The position numbers were made by a program, and so were the translations under genes. From NCBI GenBank assembly GCA_934255485.1, contig CAKQOG010000005.1:1-64000 (forward strand): a DNA stretch of 64,000 nt, written 5' to 3'. Every line of letters starts with the position of its first letter. The stretch's first letter is position 1. Shown one piece after another: positions 54,247 through 61,474 of this stretch. Source of the DNA: an uncultured Prevotellamassilia sp. Its GTDB lineage: Bacteria > Bacteroidota > Bacteroidia > Bacteroidales > Bacteroidaceae. The notes beneath the pieces are model-generated. The model was not told the origin of the DNA. It worked only from the letters and a program-made list of their open reading frames with translations, and did no database searches.

Positions 54247-55253
54247 TAAGATTTCTATACCTACTGATTAGCTTACTGCTTACGCTATCACTTGGTTCGT
54301 GCGTTACCGAAGAGGTGGAACCAAACACCAAAATGGGCAATTTCAATGCACTATGGTCCACTCTCGACCAGCACTATTGCTTTTTTGATTATAAGGCACA
54401 ACACTATGAACTTGATTGGCAAAAGGTGCGCGAAAAGTACAAGCCTATGATATCTGAAAAGATGAACAACTACCAATTGTTTGAAGTGCTTGCGAATATG
54501 ACATACGAACTAAAGGATGGTCATGTCAATTTGAGTGCGTCACACAATGTAAGCAGGTACAGCGATTGGTACGATAATTATCCAATGAACCAAAGCGACT
54601 CCTTAGAGCGCATTTATTTAGGAAAGAGCGGTGACTATCGTATAGCAAGCGGATTAAAGTATAAAGTACTGAAAAACAATGTGGGATATGTGCGTTGTAC
54701 TACATTTGAAACCCTATTTGGCGATGGCAATCTTCAAGAGATGCTACGCTATCTTGCCACTTGCAACAAGCTTATCATAGACATTAGGAGCAATAGCGGA
54801 GGGATGCTTACAGCGGCCGAAAAGCTTGCTTCACTCTTTATCAACGAAGAGACTACTGTGGGATATATGTGTCATAAAACAGGAACAGGGCACAACGACT
54901 TTTCCTCACCAGAGCCTATAAAGATAAAACCTTTCGTTGGGTTGAGGTGGCAAAAACCCGTTATTGTTCTCACAAATAGGCGCAGTTATAGCGCTGCCAA
55001 CACATTTGTAATGTTTATGAAAGGGTTGCCAGGAGTTACCATCATGGGCGACTGCACGGGTGGCGGAGCGGGTATGCCGTTTTCATCTGAGCTTCCTAAC
55101 GGATGGACAATTCGTTTTTCGGCATGCCCCATGTACAACCGTAATATGCAACTAACCGAAATGGGCATTGAGCCAGATGTGAAAGTAGACATCAACTCAA
55201 GCGACTATCAGCGGGGCATAGATACAATTATAGAAAAGGCAATTGCCATTTAA
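54243..55253 (+). CDS. S41-family peptidase, lipoprotein
   Basis: 336 residues with a lipoprotein signal ending LGSC (Cys20). A tail-specific-protease core (about 150-325) follows without an obvious PDZ domain. The conserved IDIRSNSGG strand is present and the nucleophile serine is in NRRSYSAANTF. C-terminal-processing proteases of this type cleave unfolded or C-terminal sequences in the periplasm. The start is translationally coupled to the outer-membrane protein gene, and the stop overlaps the stop of the convergent helicase gene by four bases, so no separate terminator fits between them. Confidence 0.85.
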   Translation: MIRFLYLLISLLLTLSLGSCVTEEVEPNTKMGNFNALWSTLDQHYCFFDYKAQHYELDWQKVREKYKPMISEKMNNYQLFEVLANMTYELKDGHVNLSASHNVSRYSDWYDNYPMNQSDSLERIYLGKSGDYRIASGLKYKVLKNNVGYVRCTTFETLFGDGNLQEMLRYLATCNKLIIDIRSNSGGMLTAAEKLASLFINEETTVGYMCHKTGTGHNDFSSPEPIKIKPFVGLRWQKPVIVLTNRRSYSAANTFVMFMKGLPGVTIMGDCTGGGAGMPFSSELPNGWTIRFSACPMYNRNMQLTEMGIEPDVKVDINSSDYQRGIDTIIEKAIAI

Positions 55254-57220
55254 TTTTCAGTTGCCTTAACGCATGATTCATATAGAGATTTATAAAACTT
55301 ATGGCGACATAATGTGCTTACCGAACCAAGAATAATGAGTTTAAATCGTGCACGAGTTATAGCCACATTCATGCGTCGGTAGTCAGACAGAAAACCTATC
55401 TGTCCCTCTTCGTTGGCACGTACAAGACTTACTAACATTACGTCACGCTCTTGTCCTTGAAAAGCATCAACCGTATTCACCATTATCTGACTACGCAAAG
55501 GTCGGAGTTTTTCATCGCGCCTTATTAATGAGCGCAAAAGCTGTACTTGCGCTCTATAAGGCGATATGATGCCAAAGTCTACACGCTCTTCGAGCAAGCG
55601 CCTACACCCCATGCGTGCTACATACTGATGGAGCACTTGCAGCGTAAGCAAAGCCTCTTCGCAGTTGATACGCCCATAGTTATTGCCTACAAATTGCTCA
55701 TGATGCGGCAGTTCAAGGCTTTTCTTTATATTATTGTCAAGCGGTATTGTTTCATTATCTCCGCTTGCAAGCGGCTGCTTATCGGTGTCTATCCACATCA
55801 ACGGAGCATCGATATCATCGAGCAACGAACGATGTTTCACCTCGGGAGCAGCCTCAAGTTGTCCACCATAAAACCAATCAGACGAGAAACGCATAAGCGT
55901 TTCGTTCATGCGATATTGAACCTTTAGCAAGCGCACCACAGCGGGACAATGCTCTGCCACCTGTTGCATAAGCGTGTGCGAAAGTCCTCCTCTCATGGCC
56001 TCAACACTCTTTACTGTGGGGGGAAGTTGTTGATGATCGCCCGCAAACACCACGCGGTCAGCCTTAGCTATAGCCACCCAACATGCAGGCTCAAGGGCCT
56101 GTGCAGCCTCATCAATAAATAGTGTGTGGAAATGCTGCCCCACGAGCAAAGCATTGGCAGCACCTGTAAGTGTAGATGCTATCACACGTGAGTCGTTAAA
56201 CAAACTATGGCGAATGCGCATTTCAAGTTCGTCGGCTCGCTCGCGCAAACGCGCTATTTTTTGATGAAAACTACCATCTCTACCCTTGCGCGGAAGGCTG
56301 TAAAGTTGTCGTATGGTGCGACGTATTTGCCACAAATCGGGGTAATCGGGGTGTTGTTCAAAACGGTGTTCATAAGTATTGGCAAGCATACTTTCAGTAA
56401 TACGACTCGGATTGCCAATGCGCAACACCGATATGCCACGCATGCCAATTTGCTCGCATATCCAATCTACAGCCGTATTACTCTGTGCGCAAACCATTAC
56501 TTGCGGTTCGCGTCGCAACACTTCGCTTATGGCCTCAACAAGCGTTGTGGTTTTACCTGTGCCCGGAGGTCCGTGTACGATTAACACGTCTTTAGCCACC
56601 AACACATCGCGCACCGCCTGCTGCTGCGAGGCATTGAGCCACGGAAAAGAAGGCTGTATGGCACTCGGTGTGCCCCACGATGGTGCTATCTGACCATGAA
56701 ATATATCGCGCAAAGTGGCTAATCTATTGTTTTTAGCCTCTATTACTCGGTGCATGGCATCAAACATTACACGATACGAATAATCGTCGAAATGCAGTTG
56801 AACCCCCAAACGCTCCATCCCTTGCAATTGTGCCAAAGCAGCCTCACCAGGCAATTCTACCACCATTCTGTCCGCCTCGGCATAGCTCACCGTGGCTCTG
56901 AAAGTAAAGAAATGTAAGCCTCCAGTGGCATCTTGACTAAAAAAGCACACTTGCTTACCATACTCAAAATTGTGTTCGATGTCAGTATCTTCACTACGCG
57001 ACACTTCAACCACAAAGCGGTTAAGCGAGTTATAATAACTGCGTCCTAATGCCACGGGCAACCAGCAATCGCCCCGTTTCACTTTGCGTCCCACCCCCAT
57101 CAATGCAGTGTCTCGCTCAAATGTTTTCTTTTCATTTTCGTACTCTATGCGCAAGAGCGAATAGAGTTTTTCGAGGCTTACGCCATGGTCCTTATTATTT
57201 TCAAGATGAGGATGTTGCAT
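55250..57220 (-). CDS. Superfamily I helicase, UPF1/IGHMBP2-like
   Basis: 656 residues from the ATG at 57220; the frame extends 18 codons further to a GTG that would overlap the upstream gene, so the ATG is preferred. An N-terminal domain with the CxLPVALGRSYYNSLN-type segment precedes a RecA-like core. Motifs: Walker A GPPGTGKTTT, the aromatic Q motif upstream, DEAAQ (motif II), AGDHQQLPPTV (motif III), and TVDAFQGQERD plus the late VAITRAR (motifs V-VI). Such ATPases unwind nucleic acid 5' to 3' or remodel RNA-protein complexes; the cellular substrate is unknown. Confidence 0.9.
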   Translation of the reverse strand: MQHPHLENNKDHGVSLEKLYSLLRIEYENEKKTFERDTALMGVGRKVKRGDCWLPVALGRSYYNSLNRFVVEVSRSEDTDIEHNFEYGKQVCFFSQDATGGLHFFTFRATVSYAEADRMVVELPGEAALAQLQGMERLGVQLHFDDYSYRVMFDAMHRVIEAKNNRLATLRDIFHGQIAPSWGTPSAIQPSFPWLNASQQQAVRDVLVAKDVLIVHGPPGTGKTTTLVEAISEVLRREPQVMVCAQSNTAVDWICEQIGMRGISVLRIGNPSRITESMLANTYEHRFEQHPDYPDLWQIRRTIRQLYSLPRKGRDGSFHQKIARLRERADELEMRIRHSLFNDSRVIASTLTGAANALLVGQHFHTLFIDEAAQALEPACWVAIAKADRVVFAGDHQQLPPTVKSVEAMRGGLSHTLMQQVAEHCPAVVRLLKVQYRMNETLMRFSSDWFYGGQLEAAPEVKHRSLLDDIDAPLMWIDTDKQPLASGDNETIPLDNNIKKSLELPHHEQFVGNNYGRINCEEALLTLQVLHQYVARMGCRRLLEERVDFGIISPYRAQVQLLRSLIRRDEKLRPLRSQIMVNTVDAFQGQERDVMLVSLVRANEEGQIGFLSDYRRMNVAITRARFKLIILGSVSTLCRHKFYKSLYESCVKATEN

Positions 57221-57263
57221 AAAAGAGTATATAAAGATTTGTTCTTTTAAAAAGGGATTTTTT

Positions 57264-57938
57264 TTAATATTCACGTCGTTCTACACTCACGCCAATCATG
57301 GCATTATTGCCAATCTTAAACTCTGCCGCTGCACCAAAACTACTCGATGGGTGATCAAAAAATACAGGGAAATGTAGTTTACGTTGTTGTTGAAAACTTG
57401 TAGCACGAGGCAAGAACGATTTTTGTCCAAAAGCATAAAGGTTGATGCGGTCGTTTACTTGATAAGCCAACACACCACCCACTCCAACGTTGGTCATACG
57501 CCACATTCCCCAATCGAAGTTTGTGGCTGTAATGCCTGCTGCCACCGATAATCGTTTGCTCAATGGCACTACATAGGCAAAGGCTGCCGACTGCCCAAAG
57601 CCAACGCCCTTGGGCGAATGCTTACCCAATCCAGCCGTCATGCTTAAGCCAAACTGTGCATTAAAGCCCTCGTGCAATCGCCAAGTAGGGTCGTAGCCAC
57701 TGGGGAAAATGCCACCTAAGCCATAGGCCCCCATGCTCAGAGTGTGCACACTCCATGGCAATGACAAACGGCTATTTGCCACCTCACCAGCAAGCGACAA
57801 GGTGTCGCTTTTCAAACTATCTTGCTGCGTTTGAAGAAAAGCATCGTTCCACCTGCGGTGTTGCGAGCCTTCGTCTGTTTGTGCATGCAGTGTATAGGAG
57901 GCAAGCAAGCAGACTATAAATAAATAAAAACGTTTCAT
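57264..57938 (-). CDS. Hypothetical outer-membrane protein
   Basis: 224 residues with a signal peptide (about 1-19, ending LHA|Q). The rest is compatible with a small beta-barrel, with alternating hydrophobic residues, glycine-rich turns and repeated aromatic strands, ending IGVSVERREY. The family is not recognised. It lies 43 bases upstream of the helicase gene; there is no terminator between them, so they are probably co-transcribed although functionally unlike. Confidence 0.75.
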   Translation of the reverse strand: MKRFYLFIVCLLASYTLHAQTDEGSQHRRWNDAFLQTQQDSLKSDTLSLAGEVANSRLSLPWSVHTLSMGAYGLGGIFPSGYDPTWRLHEGFNAQFGLSMTAGLGKHSPKGVGFGQSAAFAYVVPLSKRLSVAAGITATNFDWGMWRMTNVGVGGVLAYQVNDRINLYAFGQKSFLPRATSFQQQRKLHFPVFFDHPSSSFGAAAEFKIGNNAMIGVSVERREY

Positions 57939-58013
57939 GCTACTAAATGGTAAATCAAGCTACTCTTCTTCTAACATTTTTTTCTGTAGATAAAGGGTAT
58001 GCTATTACATTTG

Positions 58014-58021
58014 CAAATGTA
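58014..58021 (-). promoter_or_regulatory. -7 box of the outer-membrane protein/helicase operon
   Basis: TACATTTG on the minus strand, 76 bases before the ATG at 57938. Confidence 0.4.
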
Positions 58022-58118
58022 TATAGAAATCGGCAAACATGGCATGAAAAATAACTTTTAAAAGTTTAATAAATGCTGAAGAATTGAATAAAAATACTTT
58101 TAATGAATAGAATATTCG

Positions 58119-58126
58119 TAACTTTG
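58119..58126 (+). promoter_or_regulatory. -7 box of the GH127-like gene
   Basis: TAACTTTG, 34 bases before the ATG at 58160. It excludes the longer frame starting at 58103. Confidence 0.6.
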
Positions 58127-58159
58127 CCCCCGAATGAACTACATAAAGTTTATAACTCT

Positions 58160-59341
58160 ATGCGCAAGATATTATTCATTACAATAGCATTTATTGTTAG
58201 CACCCTTTCGGTATCAGCAAGCTCACCTTGGCTCAAGCGACCACTACGTTTTGTTAGCCCCGACAGCGTGTTGGTATGGGGATACGACGGCCGAGACTGC
58301 CGAAGCATAGCCCTTAAATGTAGCAAAGAGGCTGCTATTTACCCCATTCTGCTCACACAAAAGGAGTGGAACAAGCGCAAGCGTATTTATAAAGAATGGC
58401 TTGCCATGCGTAGCCATATCAACACCGTTGGAGGACTTGGTGCCATTGGTGCTGACAATAATATGTATGGCATAGCCTCAACACTTACGCAAGCCATGCA
58501 GCTATTCCGCATGCAAGGCGATGCACAATATACCGACTATGCCGAGCGTGCACTCTACAACATTGTGCTACACACTGCCAACGATAGCACATTGGTGCAA
58601 GGGAGTATGGAAAGACAATTGGCAGCCAATTTGCTCTTTACGCTACCTGGACTTATCTATGCCACCTCGCCCGACAACGATGTTTATGTTAATATCTATA
58701 CCAATTCAACGGCGAGTATCAGCACCCCTAACTTGCATTTTACGCTCGACCAAATAACCAATATGCCGCTAAACGGAAGTGTAAAATTGCGCTTCAACAA
58801 TCTAAGGCCAAACACCCCCATTCGCCTACACCTACGCATGCCCGAATGGTTGAATATGCGAGCAGACTGCGCTTATCGCTTTATTGGCACCGACTCTATT
58901 ATGCCCAGTATATTTGTTAATGGCCATGAAATAGAGAACATTAAGGTAAACGCTAAAGGCTATATTACCATCGACCGCACTTGGAGTTCACTCGACGAGG
59001 TGTACCTTGATATTCCGTTACAAATGCAGCACATTGTGCCTAAAGATACCAAAAAAACACAACAACCTATTGGCGTAATCCGCTGCAACAATGTGAGTTG
59101 GCAACATGGGCCATTGGTTTATCATGTAGAGGCTCCGGGCTATTTTATGCTGCCAACGTGGCACCCCCTGTTCGAAAATGAACTGAGTGCATCGGGATTT
59201 CCTATTTATAAAATGATGCTCAGCCATGGGCAACCTTCTGCCGCACAACAAAAAGTGGCGCATGCCTCTTACTTTGAGCTATTGCCCTATGCCGACGGCA
59301 TGAACCAAATAAATAATACAAAATCAACTCAAACCAAATAA
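58160..59341 (+). CDS. Degenerate GH127/DUF1680-like secreted protein
   Basis: 393 residues from the ATG at 58160, with a signal peptide (MRKILFITIAF…SVSA|S). The region from about 100 onward follows the C-terminal half of GH127 beta-L-arabinofuranosidases: the helical segment LFRMQGDAQYTDYAERALYN, the segment LPGLIYATSPDNDVYVNIY, and two beta-sandwich domains with HLRMPEWL, VNGHEI and GPLVYHVEAPG. About 300 N-terminal residues of a normal enzyme are absent. The zinc/nucleophile cysteines are missing: the usual ETC site reads NNMYG and the CCPPN-type site reads MERQLAAN. It is therefore probably not an arabinofuranosidase; it could be a binding protein or a decayed gene that is still intact as a reading frame. 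Confidence 0.75.
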   Translation: MRKILFITIAFIVSTLSVSASSPWLKRPLRFVSPDSVLVWGYDGRDCRSIALKCSKEAAIYPILLTQKEWNKRKRIYKEWLAMRSHINTVGGLGAIGADNNMYGIASTLTQAMQLFRMQGDAQYTDYAERALYNIVLHTANDSTLVQGSMERQLAANLLFTLPGLIYATSPDNDVYVNIYTNSTASISTPNLHFTLDQITNMPLNGSVKLRFNNLRPNTPIRLHLRMPEWLNMRADCAYRFIGTDSIMPSIFVNGHEIENIKVNAKGYITIDRTWSSLDEVYLDIPLQMQHIVPKDTKKTQQPIGVIRCNNVSWQHGPLVYHVEAPGYFMLPTWHPLFENELSASGFPIYKMMLSHGQPSAAQQKVAHASYFELLPYADGMNQINNTKSTQTK

Positions 59342-59358
59342 CACTATTATTACCCAAA

Positions 59359-59967
59359 ATGACATTAAGCTATTTATTTTCGCGAATTAGCGTACAGCAA
59401 ATAGCCAGTGCTTTCATTGTGCTGTTTGCAGTGATTGACGTGTTGGGATCGACCCCTGTTTTTATCAGCCTAAAGCGTCAGGGGCGTCCAGTAAATGCAT
59501 GGAAAGCCACACTGATTTCGTTAGGCTTGCTACTTGGATTTTTCTTTGCAGGCGATGCCATGTTGCATTTGTTCAACGTAGACATTGAGTCGTTTGCAGT
59601 GGCAGGTTCGCTTGTTATCTTCCTCATGTCGCTCGAGATGATACTCGATGTAGTGATTTTTAAAAACATGGGGCCAATTAAATCAGCCACCCTCATCCCT
59701 GTAGTATTTCCGCTATTGGCGGGTGCAGGTTCGTTTACTACACTGCTTTCGCTTCGTGCCGAATATGCCACAGTGAACATATTGATAGCTCTTTTACTCA
59801 ACATGATATTTGTGTTTATTGTGCTAAAAGCCACAGAAAAAGTAGAAAACGTTATTTCGCCTGCTGCCATATACCTTTTGCGCAAGTTCTTTGGCATTAT
59901 TCTTTTAGCTATTTCGGTTCGCTTGTTCACAGCCAACCTAAGTGCATTACTCAACAATTTGTCGTAA
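59359..59967 (+). CDS. MarC/UPF0056-family integral membrane protein
   Basis: 202 residues with about six transmembrane helices and the MarC-family start (FIVLFAVIDVLGSTPVFI) and central LPVVFPLLAG-like region (IPVVFPLLAGAGSFTTLL). The family's function is unresolved despite the historical name linking it to multiple antibiotic resistance. It lies 17 bases after the GH127-like gene, in the same operon, with a terminator after its stop. Confidence 0.92.
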   Translation: MTLSYLFSRISVQQIASAFIVLFAVIDVLGSTPVFISLKRQGRPVNAWKATLISLGLLLGFFFAGDAMLHLFNVDIESFAVAGSLVIFLMSLEMILDVVIFKNMGPIKSATLIPVVFPLLAGAGSFTTLLSLRAEYATVNILIALLLNMIFVFIVLKATEKVENVISPAAIYLLRKFFGIILLAISVRLFTANLSALLNNLS

Positions 59968-59993
59968 GAGTACATACACCTATATACATAAAA

Positions 59994-60046
59994 TATGTGC
60001 CGATACATGAATAGACTTTTTATTCGTGTATCGGCATATATTTTTG
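59994..60046 (+). terminator. Terminator after marC
   Basis: TGCCGATACATGAATA pairs with TATTCGTGTATCGGCA (one mismatch) around GACTTTT, extended by ATAT/ATAT, then TTTTTG. It also sits near the convergent SUMF1 gene end and may serve both. Confidence 0.88.
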
Positions 60047-60060
60047 TTTTTTATTAAGTT

Positions 60061-60960
60061 CTACATTTCGGTAGCAACCAAGCGTAGTCCTATAGCAAAA
60101 TTGCTAAACTCCGGACCATAATTGTCGCGTTTGGTGGTGCGACACGCACTGAGATCACGGTTCCAACTACCCCCTCTAATTACCTTACCACTTCTAAACT
60201 CGCCACTATTGGCACCATTGGTTGCATCCGAAGCAGGTGCGTTATGCTTGTTTTTGGTTAAGTCGATATTATCGTCGGTATAGGGTTCAAAATCATCTTC
60301 GCACCATTCCCACACATTGCCCGAAAGATCGTAAAGTCCCAACTCGTTGGGCTGCTTACTACCAACTATGTGCGTAGAGTCGGCACTATTTTCGTCGAAC
60401 CATGCCACATCAAGCAAGTTGTTGCTGCCGCTAAAGGTTTGCTTTTTACTTAGTTTTCCACCACGTGAAGCATACTCCCATTCGGCCTCTGTGGGCATGC
60501 GATAGTGCTTGCCTGTGAGCTGATTAAGCCGTTTGATAAACTTTTGACAATCGTCCCAACTCACACTTTCGATGGGCAAATCAAGCCCTTTAAAATAAGA
60601 GGGTTGCTGTTTCATCACGCCTATCCAAAGTGCTTGCGTCACCTCGTATTTACACATATAAAAGGTATTCAACTTTACGCGATGAGCGGGACTTTCGTTT
60701 GCTTCGGCCTCTCCTTCTTGCTCTTGGGTGGCTCCCATCATAAACTTGCCTCCCTCTATTTTTACCATATTTTGGCTCAATTTTTGGAGTTCGGCAGCCA
60801 GATTAACAGTGGGTAAATACGATTTTCTACTATTAGTTTTGCTCTTTTGCCGTATTTTAATCGTTGTTTTAGCATGCCCCTTACGCTTGTACTTTTGTGC
60901 ACTCATGGATAAAGGCACAAGCATCATTAACACTATCAATAAAATTTGTTTCAGTTTCAT
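60061..60960 (-). CDS. SUMF1/formylglycine-generating-enzyme-fold protein, probably non-catalytic
   Basis: 299 residues with a signal peptide (about 1-20, ending SMS). The FGE-sulfatase domain occupies about 70-297: IEGGKFMMGA, PAHRVKLNTFYMCKYEVTQALW, PTEAEWEYASRGG, GNVWEWCED and IRGGSW. In true formylglycine-generating enzymes two cysteines lie in the region after GGS (human Cys336 and Cys341). Here the first is Arg and only the second is present (GGSWNRDLSACR), so sulfatase activation is unlikely. Related non-catalytic members act as ergothioneine-type or gliding/secretion (GldK-like) components. Neighbours give no clue. Confidence 0.87.
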   Translation of the reverse strand: MKLKQILLIVLMMLVPLSMSAQKYKRKGHAKTTIKIRQKSKTNSRKSYLPTVNLAAELQKLSQNMVKIEGGKFMMGATQEQEGEAEANESPAHRVKLNTFYMCKYEVTQALWIGVMKQQPSYFKGLDLPIESVSWDDCQKFIKRLNQLTGKHYRMPTEAEWEYASRGGKLSKKQTFSGSNNLLDVAWFDENSADSTHIVGSKQPNELGLYDLSGNVWEWCEDDFEPYTDDNIDLTKNKHNAPASDATNGANSGEFRSGKVIRGGSWNRDLSACRTTKRDNYGPEFSNFAIGLRLVATEM

Positions 60961-61057
60961 AGGTAATAATAAATTATATTTGTTTCGTTAAATCGTGCTT
61001 TAGCAATACTTGCCTCTGCATTTATCCATTTCATAAATAGAGTCGCAAGTTGCGGGG

Positions 61058-61065
61058 CAAATATA
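61058..61065 (-). promoter_or_regulatory. -7 box of the SUMF1-fold gene
   Basis: TATATTTG on the minus strand, 98 bases before the ATG. Confidence 0.45.
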
Positions 61066-61166
61066 CAAAGAAATCTATAAGTAGATGTTTAAAATTAAAT
61101 TATATAAATGCGCTTGTACCTTATTTATTTTGCATGGTATACCAAACAAGAATGCGCATTTAGTTG

Positions 61167-61254
61167 GCGTATCACGGCCGTGATACGTGCGTATCATGAG
61201 CGTGATACGTGCGTATCATGGGCGCGATACGTGCGTATCATGGGCGTGATACGC
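61167..61254. repeat. Array of four 22-bp perfect-palindrome units
   Basis: Units start at 61167, 61189, 61211 and 61233, an exact 22-bp period. The first unit is GCGTATCACGGCCGTGATAC plus GT, containing a perfect 20-base palindrome; the others differ in the centre (CATGAGCG, CATGGGCG). Outer halves AGTTGGCGTATCA and TGATACGCCAACT bracket the array as an inverted repeat. Adjacent units join through GATACG-TG-CGTATC, another dyad. The array is GC-rich in an AT-rich 514-base gap that has no gene. Confidence 0.88.
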
Positions 61255-61380
61255 CAACTGCTTACGTAAGTTGATTTACGCAAATACACATTTACTTCTG
61301 ATAATCAAGCGTTTATGCTATTCTAAGTTGTAATTATTAAACACCAAAAAAACGTGAACTATAAAATGATACGAATAAGA

Positions 61381-61443
61381 AAGCAGCAAACGATAAGAAA
61401 ATGAGAACATATAGTTATGCTCATTTCATATCGTTTGCTGCTT
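61381..61443 (-). terminator. Terminator of thrA
   Basis: AAGCAGCAAACGATA is perfectly inverted as TATCGTTTGCTGCTT, extended inward by AAATGAG/CTCATTT. On the minus strand it is followed by TCTTATT. It lies 32 bases past the thrA stop, so no further threonine gene is co-transcribed downstream. Confidence 0.8.
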
Positions 61444-61474
61444 GACAATATAACAGATTGCTCAAAGGGGATAA

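Noticed and set aside
60061..60960. A sulfatase-activating enzyme partnering the LTA synthase-like sulfatase-fold protein
   Set aside because: One catalytic cysteine is missing, and LtaS-type enzymes use Thr/Ser without formylglycine conversion.
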